Origin: Lonicera japonica
Lineage: Eukaryota > Streptophyta > Magnoliopsida > Dipsacales > Caprifoliaceae
Assembly (NCBI GenBank): GCA_021464415.1
Contig: JAKCWG010000083.1
Coordinates: forward strand, 1 to 64,000
Reading direction: 5' to 3'
Length of the DNA stretch: 64,000 nucleotides
Shown here: piece after piece, positions 10,520-20,065 of the stretch
Layout: every line of letters starts with the position of its first letter
Numbering within the stretch: position 1 is the stretch's first letter
Notes under the pieces: generated by a model
Database searches by the model: none
What the model was told of the DNA's origin: nothing
What the model saw: only the letters and a program-made list of their open reading frames with translations
Made by a program: the position numbers and the translations under genes

Positions 10520-12044
10520 TATAGGCCGGAAATTAACCTTAGAAGAGGGTGAATAAGGTTTTAGGAAATAAATGTGGAATTTAATTTAATTTTAAAAAAA
10601 TGCTTAAGTAATAAATATATAATTATATATCAAATAAATATGACAAGCAAAATAAACTTAATAAAAAGTAATAATAATATGTAAGGAGCTTAAGTTTAGA
10701 AAGATAGAATCGTAAAATACAAAGTCATTTTGTTTACGCGATTCGGTTGTTTAGATCATACGTCCGAGCCTAGGTAGTTTTCCCGAGAAGTTCTACTAAA
10801 TAATTTTTTTATAGGTGAAAATCAAACCTTAATACAAGTGTGATCTTTCTCACTACATTCAACAAATTTTATTCTTCTCACAACACTCAAGTAAATGTGA
10901 TTCTTCTCCTCATACTCAACATAAGAAAACATTATTGCTAAATTATGAAAATTCCTCTGACAAATGAATAATAGAAGTGGTTTGGTGATATACAACAATG
11001 AATAATAGCTCTCAAGTATTAACAAGATACAAATGAACTTCACATTAGAGTCATTAAGATTGATCAATAATTTTAGCTCAAAATGAAAAATATAATCAAT
11101 GCAAAGTCTTGAATCTTAGAATATTGTAAATAGATGAATAATGAGTAAAAATGATGATTCAAATTAGTTTAAATATGTCTTAGGCCTCTAATATATAATC
11201 CCAAAGAGTATAGAGCCGTTTTAGATGTTAAGTAAAGTTGTTACTTTAAAATAAGGCAAAAATCAAAAGTCCAACGGCTATATTCTAAGGCATCAGTCGA
11301 CTAACCTTAGTCGAATGATGGCCCTTAGTGGACTGAGCAAGGCTCATTAGTCAACTGCTGGGTTCTGTCCATCAGGCATATCAAATTTTTCGACTTCTTT
11401 AATTTTGATCCAAAATTCATTTTAATAATTGAAAAGTACTTCCAACATGTTTCTAAGACACCCAATTTTGTTTTTGGTTCAAAAATCATTTGTACGATGT
11501 AATTATGAATTTATTAGAAAACTGGTTTATAAAGAAGTTGTTTTTCAAAGAAATTATATTTCAAACATTTTGTTGAATTTAATCCATGAATGATGTATGA
11601 ACATATTTGAAGTATAGGTATTGGTTAATAAAGAAACTTTACATAAATCCTAAGTAGTTACTCAATTATCGAATTAACGAGTTTTCGAATGCTTTAATAC
11701 GTTTCTTCAATTTAATCTTCACTTAAATCATTTGCCTTGAAGCTTTCTATATATTTCTTTAATCTTTGTTCTTCATGAATTGTATTGTTAGCATATGTGA
11801 TGCTCTTGAATAAATGAAATTGATAGAGCAATTAAGTGATTAATCTTTTTTGTCTTGTTTAATGCTTTGTTGACTTGATCGGATAGAGTTTTAATGATCA
11901 TTATAATGAGGCGTGCTTTTCTTGGATTTCTAAGATAATGAACAAAAAACTTATTTCAAGAAACATGTTAAACTACGTATAATTAAGTTGTTATTATTAT
12001 TATTATTATTATCAAAAATAAGATTAAGGCCTTCTAGGTCAACA
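10520..12044 (-). repeat. Copia solo LTR (Sirevirus-like family), diverged
   Basis: On the plus strand it ends AGGTCAACA (12036-12044), the inverse of the TGTTGACC start of this LTR family. It begins near TATAGGCCGGAAATTAACC, which aligns with the diverged inner edge of the Copia element at 25003. It carries the AGTCGACT module (about 11290-11360) at the position seen in related LTRs. The start coordinate is approximate, and no 5-bp duplication could be matched (AAGAT versus TGTCT), so the edge may be eroded. Confidence 0.65.
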
Positions 12045-12423
12045 TGTCTCATTTGGGCTAAAGATGCCAGGCCAAGCATAAGAGGAAAAAAAGGATTGGA
12101 GTATAACCATAGAGGTACTAGGGGGCCCAGCTAAGTATAACGATTGTTGCCGAGTAGAGCTTTGTTAATTAGGAACGATGAAAATGCTGAGATGCTCATC
12201 TCCATTACTGAGAACAGGACGGACATCTATACATCCTAGCAAAGTTAAAGCTTCAAATTGATAGGGGCGTTAAAACCAATAAACAACAAACACCTGTAAA
12301 GTATAAAGTTAGTTATGGATAATGGACCACCCAATGTTAAAAGTGTTAGATTGGTGTCCAAGTTATTCTCTTAATAGTCTTTTTACTGTTACCATAATTA
12401 ATATTGTGGCCCTAATTTTATAT
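12045..12423. other. Target DNA left of the Copia element; unidentified
   Basis: Less AT-rich than the LTRs on either side and not matching another repeat in the window. Together with 31542-31860 it was contiguous before the Copia insertion. On the minus strand the right part reads ETRFIYKLGSSGNAYASLVV, protein-like, but no family is recognised and stops are frequent elsewhere. Confidence 0.3.
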
Positions 12424-13656
12424 GTATATGTAAGTCAGAAAATACCCTAGAGGGGGGTGAATAGGGTTTTTGAACTTAATAAAATTTTAAAAATCGTTTT
12501 AAAAATATTTGAAGTCTATATCAAGCAAACAAGCAAAATACTTAAGCAATTCTAAACACAAGGAAAATATAGCAATTAATAAGAAAGGTAGAGATATTAA
12601 GAATAAACCAATAGAAGTTGAAGACTTTTTGTCCACAGGTTCGGCTTGTTAGCCCCTACTTTCGCGCTCAGATAGTTACCCGAGAATTTTCAATAATACC
12701 GATCTTCTTCTGGGTGAAGATCAAACCTTCACAAGTGTATTCTTCTCACACACTCTTACAAGTATTGAATCACTCTCAATACTCACACAATAATTCACTC
12801 TTGCTAAAGTATGAGATACACCTCTCACAAATATGATTTGAATAAGTTTTGGGGGCTAACACCAATGTACAATAGCTCTTAAGTGTTTGAGGAAATACAA
12901 ATGAAGCTTACACTAAGAGATATCAAGATTGATCAATAAATAAGCTCAAATGTGAAGAATATGATCAATGCAATAACTTGTATACTTGAATAATGAGGAT
13001 ATATGAAAAATGAGTTTGTATGATTATTCAAGTGTGCAAAAATGTGTCTAAGACCTCATATAAATAGCTTGTAAAAGAATATGGCCATTTAAAGTGGTTA
13101 CAAGGAGTTATGGGTCAAAACTAGATATTTGCCATGTAACACCCCGTGTTCGTATTAGTGTTAAGTATGTTGTATGAGCTTATTTATGCTCATATGAGTG
13201 ATCGTTTAGTGATTCGGGTGATCCGAATCGATTTTGGTTTGTAAATCATGAGTTTTGATCCTACGCGATTTCCTTATTTTTAGCCAACTTTGGATTATCG
13301 TAACTTTCTCATCTTTTATCCGATTTGGGTGTCGTTTATTCCTACTTCTATATTTCTTACCATTCTACAATTTTCGTGTTTTGGCCAAAGTCCAATTCGC
13401 ACTCCTCGTTGACCAAAACAGGGCCCGAAGTTGGCCCATCGCTAAATTCTGGTCTTTCGGTAGCGCTTTGGCAGAGCGCTGTCTTCGGTAAATTTATGGG
13501 AATTATTGGTCCATAATTTGGGAAAACTTCCAACTAGGAAGTTTTAGATCTTTGAAATACCTTTCCGTGGATATAAAGAACGCCTCAATCGGAGTTCCAA
13601 GTCAAAAGTTATGGCTAAAACAAAAATAGTGGTCCAGAGCCCAAATTTTATAGCGC

Positions 13657-13752
13657 GGACCGGTATGGCATTTTTGGCATACCGGTCCGGCACCAAATTT
13701 TTGGGAAATTTGTGCTCCGCGGACCGGTATTCGGTATTTGGCATACCGGTCT
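13657..13752. repeat. Paired ACCGGT palindromes in the Gypsy LTR
   Basis: GGACCGGTATG (13657-13667) is inverted exactly as CATACCGGTCC (13678-13688) across a 10-bp loop. About 64 bp on, GACCGGTAT (13722-13730) is mirrored by ATACCGGTC (13743-13751). Confidence 0.75.
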
Positions 13753-15114
13753 GCCAGTTAACTATTCCCACCGACTTAAGCACGTTTTTAAGCCATTTTG
13801 ACACCTTTTTCACCCCAACTTCGACCCAAACTCTTCCATACTCCTCTAGAGAGTTCTAGAGGACTCTAGAGAGAGAAAGAGAAAGATTTATACGCATCTA
13901 TCCATCCGAATCGAACATTCAAGCTAGAAATCATCCAAACCACCTTTAAAGGTACTATTCATCATCTCCTACCTTGGTTTTCTTCTAGAAAAGCTCAAGC
14001 ATGAGCTTTGGCCATGTGAGTTGGGGTCTATGCATCATTGATTAGGGTTTTTTGTTATTCTAAGGGTGTGGTGACGCGAGAGCTCGAGGATTTCACCGAA
14101 CGGGGCTTCGGTTTACATCATTCTTCATTCTTTTGGTCTATACACTTAAGGTAGGGGTTATATGTTTTATAAACTTGATAATATGATTTTATTTATCTAA
14201 AGATGAGTGGTTTTATACATATATGTTCGATATGAAGCACATACCTCTTGTTATTGATTATATAAGAATGATTTTACACATATATGTTCATATGTTTGTC
14301 ATATCATTTGAAATACATAAGTTGTGAATGATTGAGTTATGATTTTACGATATGAAGCAATATATGCCATCTAAGCTCCATAATTACATGTTATTGATTC
14401 ATTTGGATGTTCTTTGGATGTGTATGTGTTGGTTTGACAAGAAAGTGATTAGCAAAGGGTTTCCTATACACCAAAGAACATGGAAGTGAATTGGTTAGAG
14501 TTTATATGGCATATGTGGTTTCTATTGTATCTATGATGCATTAGTTGAGACAAGATATGCCACTTGAACTTGATATCTATGTAATATAGATTTGTATGTG
14601 ATGTTCCTTGGACCTATACGCTTGATTGAATCCAAGTGGATTTGTAAATGGGTTATGTATACGATAAGGAACATGGCTACATGATGAATGAAGTTTAAGT
14701 GGCATAGGTTGTTTCTAGTTTACATTTAGAACTTGAATTGCACGCTATACATGATTCTTGTGTCAACCCGGCATCTCGAGGATATCTTAGCAAGTTCGGA
14801 GCATCTTTATGACATATGGTGTGATAAGTATCTCTTGGGAGAATTATATCTCGTATCTATGTTATGGATGGATTTCTATGCTCGTGTGGCATTCTTGAAC
14901 CAGTGATTATCTATCTTTGGGAGTTCTTCACTCGTATGCGGATGTATTCTCGGCTATGTTATATGGTGGATGTTGCCCACAATTATCTGTATATGTTTGG
15001 CCTCCGTCGGTGAAGGGGAATGGTTATGGTTAGTGCTTGCCGGTATGGAAAATAGGCAGGGCCTGGTGCCCTTGGGTTGAAAAGCCCTAAACCTCCGGGG
15101 GGTCCTTTAGTTGT

Positions 15115-15225
15115 CGGCTGTCTAGAGCCCGCGGTGAATAGTCCGGAAATCTAGACAACGGCAAGGCACTAGTGAGTCATTGGCTGTCTAGAGCCCACGG
15201 TGAATAGTCCGGAGATCTAGACAAT
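15115..15225. repeat. Tandem hairpin units in the Gypsy LTR
   Basis: Two 44-bp copies (15115-15158 and 15182-15225), differing at a few bases. Each opens with CTGTCTAGAGCCC and closes with ATCTAGACAA, so TGTCTAGA faces TCTAGACA within each unit around a shared GGTGAATAGTCCGG core. Confidence 0.75.
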
Positions 15226-16132
15226 TGTTGAGATAATTGGTACGATAATAAACGGTTGATGTGATATTGCGGACTGTGGTCCAATTGTTGATTATCTGTT
15301 GGTATTCACCTGAGACGGAGAGGCCATATTCTAGTTATATGTGATCCTATGTTATGATCTTAATGGGGGAGGCCGAGCCCATGTCATGATCTTGATACTC
15401 ACTCTCTTGGGGGGCGGTCAGGCCCACTGGCATTAATATTATTATGACTATGATTCGGCAGTTCTTTTGGTGAGATAATGAGACGGTGTCATCATTATCA
15501 TTATTCTCTTGGGAAGGTGGTTCATATTCTGTTCTGGTGATTCGAAATAACGGTTGACACAAAGGGAGGTAACCTGCATATGCATGAGCACGCATCATCA
15601 TGAATTAGTTATATTTTGTAATATGTTACAAATAACATTTGGATTATATGATGAAAAGGTTTACTTGGTTTACAATAATATGTGAAGGAATGTTTTCAAA
15701 ACCTTTCCCTACTACTTTCCCCCCTACTGAGCTGCGAGCTCACCCCGTGTTTTATTTACAATTACAGGTACACAGGGGGCAAACGATGGTTACGGGATTA
15801 CGGGTCCGGGATAGAAATAGAAGGCTCTGATACATATTCATTTTTGTTGTTCATATGTTATCTCGGGAAGCCACGGCTAGCCCTGAATATTGTATATTAT
15901 TTTTGAACATGCTTAGTTGGTTTTGTAAAACAGTTACATCCACATATGTGTGTTTACGTACATTAATATCATCTTATATCTTGTTGAATGTTGAATGACA
16001 TATGACATTTATTGTTTGGATTTTCTTCGTATATTTACATATATACCCATTTTAGTTAATCTAAGATGGGTTAGTAGCACTCCAGGTCTTAATTACGGGT
16101 GTTATCCTGTAGATTAAGGCGGGGGTGTTACA

Positions 16133-16147
16133 ATTGGTATCAGAGCG
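16133..16147 (+). promoter_or_regulatory. Primer binding site (initiator Met-tRNA type)
   Basis: ATTGGTATCAGAGCG directly follows the LTR terminus. TGGTATCAGAGC is the standard plant primer site complementary to the 3' end of initiator tRNA-Met. Confidence 0.92.
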
Positions 16148-16263
16148 TAGGTTTTGCGATTACTCGGGTTGTGGGTCAAAATTTGTAGAGTATCGTGATA
16201 CATTATATTTTTTGTTATTGTATATTCCGAATTGTTATGACGTTTTCCTCGTTTTCTTGTAGA

Positions 16264-17050
16264 ATGACGACTTCACCAGATCATAACACTACCCACGATA
16301 ATTCCACCTCCGGGGAGTCAGTCGATGCAATTCGTACAATGGCACGAGAGTTGGCCAACGTGCTAGGACATGTCGAACAACCCCAGGGTAGAGTCCAAGA
16401 GAATAGGGCTATGATGGCCCTAGAGAAGTTCAAAAAGTTAGTCCCACCTACATTCAACGGGATGTCTGGTCCTGATGCGGCGGAGTCATGGCTTGATCAA
16501 ATAGAGAGAGCCTTCGATGTAATGAACCTACCGAATGATCTAAAACTCAGACTTGGTACGTATCAGTTAATTGACCAGGCGGGTGTCTGGTGGAGGAATA
16601 TGTCGAGGAGGGATGACGCTCCTACCACGTGGGAACAGTTTGTCCGGTTGTTTTTAGAGCATTACTTCTCGCCAGTCCATCGTAGTATAAAAAGGGACGA
16701 GTTTCGTTCCCTCATTCAAGGGAACATGTCAGTAACAGAGTACGAAGCAAAGTTTGAGAGTCTAAGTCGTTTTGAGAAGAGTCTAGACAATGACCCAGAG
16801 GAAAAAGTACGTTTATTTCTAAAAGGGTTAAAACCTTCTATCAGAGAGAAGGTCTATCATTTGAGTTATCATAGTATTACTGATGCAGTGAGAACGGCAA
16901 TGAAGGTAGAACAAGAGAGGGCTGACGCTAGTAGGTTTTTAGAAAGAAAAAGGGGAACTGAGAGAAAAGAATCATCAAATCATGGGAAAAAGCATAAGAG
17001 TGATTATAAGTCGGGTGATAGAAGTAGTGATATGAGTCATTCTTCGGGAT
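16264..17050 (+). pseudogene. Gypsy gag, truncated after the capsid domain
   Basis: The ATG at 16264 follows the primer site by 117 bp and is preferred to the in-frame ATG at 16195 because the protein from 16264 has the usual polar start. An open frame of about 262 codons gives a retrotransposon gag (capsid) domain: PPTFNGMSGPDAAESWL, then VWWRNMSR, TWEQFVRLFLEHYFSP, RSLIQGNMSVTEYEAKF, LKGLKPSIREKV. It then enters a basic segment where the CCHC knuckle would follow. At 17051 the frame runs into the remnant 3' LTR and stops at 17142. There are no internal stops, consistent with recent arrival. No protease, RT or integrase remains. Confidence 0.85.
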
Positions 17051-17157
17051 TTCGTATATTTACATATATACCCATTTTAGTTAATCTAAGATGGGTTAGT
17101 AGCACTCCAGGTCTTAATTACGGGTGTTATCCTGTAGATTAAGGCGGGGGTGTTACA
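17051..17157 (+). repeat. Residual 107 bp of the Gypsy 3' LTR
   Basis: Identical, base for base as read, to 16026-16132, the end of the 5' LTR. It marks the right deletion breakpoint and the element's terminus. Confidence 0.92.
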
Positions 17158-17813
17158 TGCCAACTTTCCAACAGCTAGTTTTTGGCTTGGTAGTCGACTA
17201 ACTCAAGGCTCACGTAGTCGACTACATGCTTCTGGAATTCTATCACAAGCCAAACCTCAAATCAACCAAACTTTTAGGGAATGTTCTACAGGTTATTCTA
17301 AGCATGTTGGAGTTGGTTTTGTGCATAAAAACAACCGGATAAATTATATATAATTTTTACGAGAAAACCAGTTTATGTGAAATAGTTTTGCAAATAAAGT
17401 TCAACACAAACTTTGATTTTGAAAAAGTTTGAATGCTATGAATGATACATAATTATGGTTGAGCTTAGTTTGTGATAAATGAAAATATCTTTACAAAAAG
17501 CTACGCACTCACTCAAATAATAAAGAATCTAGCCTTCAAGGAGCTTGATTAAATTTCTTTGAACTTATTTCTTGATTGCATCATATCTTTCCATCTTGAT
17601 ACATGAAATCTTGAATTCATGTGAGAGTTGAGAGGATCTCTTGAGGAGGTGAGAATCTTGATATTGGTTATGGTTTTGGTCCTCGAGATACTTTGGGAAT
17701 CCAATGGAGCTTGTTAAAACGATATAAGCTAAATTTGTTCAAGACAAATGTTAAATACACATGATTAACTTTTTGTCATTATCAAAATTAGATTAAGACC
17801 TTCTGGGTCAACA

Positions 17814-17829
17814 ATCTCCCCCTTTTTTA
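17814..17829 (-). promoter_or_regulatory. Polypurine tract of the Copia element
   Basis: On the minus strand AAAAAAGGGGGAGAT lies immediately before the 3' LTR start TGTTGACC. This is the plus-strand primer expected at this place. Confidence 0.85.
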
Positions 17830-18331
17830 TGATGACAATAAATTAATGTGTGTTATCAATAAAGAATAATAACTTGAAAAGGCAATTTTAAAACGATAAA
17901 TATGCTTCCCCTCAATATATGCATATTCGTGAAAATTGAGAGTAATAGGAATTCTAAGCATAATCATGCACCAACAATAATAATAAAAACTTAATATATT
18001 ATCAAAACATTAGCATTAAAACTAAATTAAAGCATCCAAGTCAAACAAAACGCTAAATAAGATAAGATAGTTTAAACTTTAAATTTAGAAAAATCAACTA
18101 ATACTAGCATAGTTAAGTAGTCAAAGTCCTAAGTGTGTGTACCATTATCACTCTTAAACTTGGCCTAAAAACTCACGCACACATTACTTCTCCCCCTTTG
18201 GGATCATCAAAAAGAAGTAATCACTCTTGAGGTGGTGGAGGCGGATCCCATGGTTGCCAACCCGGAAAGATATAATCTGGATTATAATGTTGAAAGGCCG
18301 TCTTGATTCGATTGAACCGTTGATGCTTCTC

Positions 18332-19372
18332 TTAATGTGTGTTGGCCATTTGAATGGATAAATTGTTAATGGCATCCATAAGTTGGTCTTGGCGAGGACG
18401 ACCCTTTTGATGTCGTGGAGAAGGAGGGGCTTGTGGGATTTGTTCATATGTTTGTTCTTCTTCATCACTAGCCTCTACGTCATTTGGATCATTGAATATC
18501 CATCGTCCATTGTCTAAGTAGTAGTGCATTTGATGAAGTATCCTCTCGGTGTATAGCTTATGTTCAGTAGGTTCCTTTGAATCGATCTCGTCATCAAGTG
18601 GAATATCATAGAATTTAAATAGGCGCGTAAGAGTCATACAATAGCCAAGGCCTCGAGCCGAATGAGACATAATATTTATGAACTTGTCAAAGATTATGCT
18701 AGCATAATCAAGCTTGTAGTTACTAGCAATGGCCCAAGTGAGGAAAATGTCATAGTTTGTGACATTTGAATAACTACCACTATGGTGAGTAATGCAATGT
18801 GTGATGATATGATGGATTAGTCTAGCATGTAAAGCGAGCATGGAGCAAGAAATTCTATCATAAGAATTATTTCTCCTATTTTAATGGCGCCCCTTCAAGA
18901 GTGGTTTAAGTGCGTCGTAACAGGTGTATCCGAACAAAGTGTCATAATTGCTAGAGACAATAATTGTATCATGACAATTAATCCCAAAAATTTGTGCAAG
19001 AATGTCCTTGGAAAAGGTGATTAATTTACCTTTTAGATACGTTCTCAAAAGAGATGTATCGGTTACTCCATCATTTTCTAAAGGGTGATGCAAGTTAGCA
19101 TAAAAAAGACGTACCAAACGTGGATAAATGTTTTCTTTAATATCCAAAAAATCTACAATTCTTTGTTGATGAAAAACATTTGAGATACGCAAGCCATTCT
19201 CCGAAAATAGAGTGCGATTGAATTGTTTACCTTCTACAATATCTTGGTTGATGAAATCTGAGTTAAAACGAGCTTCTAGCGAGGCATTGATGAAGAGGGG
19301 TGGTCCTTGTTGTGGTGTAGAGTTAGATTCTCGTACGCGTTGTCTAGTTGCTCGTTTAAAGCTTGAAGCCAT
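18332..19372 (-). pseudogene. Extra ORF downstream of pol in the Copia element
   Basis: One frame of 347 codons opens at 19372 (MASSFKRATRQRVRES) and is broken by a single TAA at 18881-18883; reading continues in the same frame to the stop at 18332. The second half contains ARLIHHIITHCITHHSGSYS, NVTNYDIFLTWAI, an acidic stretch (EASDEEEQ) and a basic proline-rich part. This pattern resembles the uncharacterised 'putative plant transposon protein' domain found in retroelement-linked ORFs of plants; the match is from memory of the pattern. There is no signal peptide and no clear membrane segment, so an envelope role is not supported. Its place, after RNase H and before the polypurine tract, is the extra-ORF position of some Sireviruses. 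Confidence 0.7.
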
Positions 19373-20065
19373 GTATGTGTTGAAAAAGTGAGCTTAGGTT
19401 TTGATGGGTTTAAGGATTTTTGGTAGAAAACTTGAAATTAGTGACTTTGTGAAGAAAATGAGTACGGTATTGTGTAATATGATAATGTAGAAGAGTGATT
19501 ATGAGAAAAAATAGAGAAATTTTGGTTTGAAGAAAGAAAAATTCGAAATTGGGGTTAGGGTTTGAGAAGAGAGAGAAAGTGTTGATATGGGTTGATTTTG
19601 GGTAGATTTGAAGAGATTTTATGTGTTTTTATAAGCAATAGGTGTTGTATAATTCTAGTGAAGCAAGATTTTGAAGTAAATTTGTGTTTTTGAAAGATAT
19701 GGAGGTGTAGAGGAGAGGATTTTCGTGGGTTATGGTGTGGAGAAGATGAAGGAAATAAAAGAAAAATTGGTTAAAAGATGAGAAATCCCGTGAGTCAACT
19801 CAGTGGGTTAACCAGCCATGTAGTTAACTACATGAAGCATGGTGTAGTCGACAACACTGCCCCTTTTTCCTACTGCTTTAGCTGTTTTGCACTCAATGTT
19901 TCTCTATTGTTAATTCTTCATGATAAAACATTATAAGGCTGCAAAATACTTGTTACTATTCACAATAACATGTAAATTCATGCAAGCAAGATTTATCAAA
20001 AATAAATAAAAAATTAAGCACAATTAACAAAAATAATGTGTGCTCAAAATTAAACACTAATGATC
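19373..20065 (-). promoter_or_regulatory. Non-coding leader of the extra ORF with LTR-like palindromes
   Basis: It separates the end of pol from the extra ORF. It contains the perfect 18-bp palindrome CATGTAGTTAACTACATG (19817-19834), followed by GTGTAGTCGACAACACTG. These are the same motif family as the GTAGTCGACTAC palindromes in the LTRs. An internal promoter for the extra ORF is possible but not shown. Confidence 0.45.

Larger units (their letters stand above)
13135..16132 (+). repeat. 5' LTR of the nested Gypsy element
   Basis: Starts TGTAACACCCC and ends GGGGTGTTACA directly before the primer site. It contains two ACCGGT-centred hairpins (13657-13688 and 13721-13752) and a tandem pair of units bounded by TGTCTAGA/TCTAGACA (15115-15225). 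No promoter could be fixed by sequence alone. Confidence 0.88.
13135..17157 (+). mobile_element. Internally deleted Ty3/Gypsy element nested in the Copia LTR
   Basis: The flanks TGCCA (13130-13134) and TGCCA (17158-17162) are a perfect 5-bp duplication. The element runs TGTAACACCCC...GGGGTGTTACA. It consists of a 2,998-bp 5' LTR, a Met-type primer site, the first part of gag, and then only the last 107 bp of the 3' LTR. A single deletion has removed the rest of gag, all of pol, the polypurine tract and almost the whole 3' LTR. The very long LTR and this gag type suggest the Tekay/Del chromovirus lineage, by inference. The two 107-bp LTR ends are identical, so the copy is young. Confidence 0.9.
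12429..17813 (-). repeat. 3' LTR of the Copia element, split by a Gypsy insertion
   Basis: The halves 12429-13134 and 17163-17813 join to about 1.36 kb once the guest and one copy of its TGCCA duplication are removed, and the joined order matches the other LTR. It begins TGTAAGTCAG on the plus strand and ends GGTCAACA. It holds two GTAGTCGACTA palindromes (17190-17228), against three to four in the other LTR. Divergence between the two LTRs is obvious by eye, dominated by transitions. Confidence 0.88.

Noticed and set aside
10520..12044. Target duplication for the solo LTR
   Set aside because: The flanking 5-mers do not match at the best edges I could place, so no duplication is claimed.
16133..16147. 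tRNA-Met fragment
   Set aside because: It is the primer binding site, complementary to the tRNA 3' end, placed directly at the LTR end.
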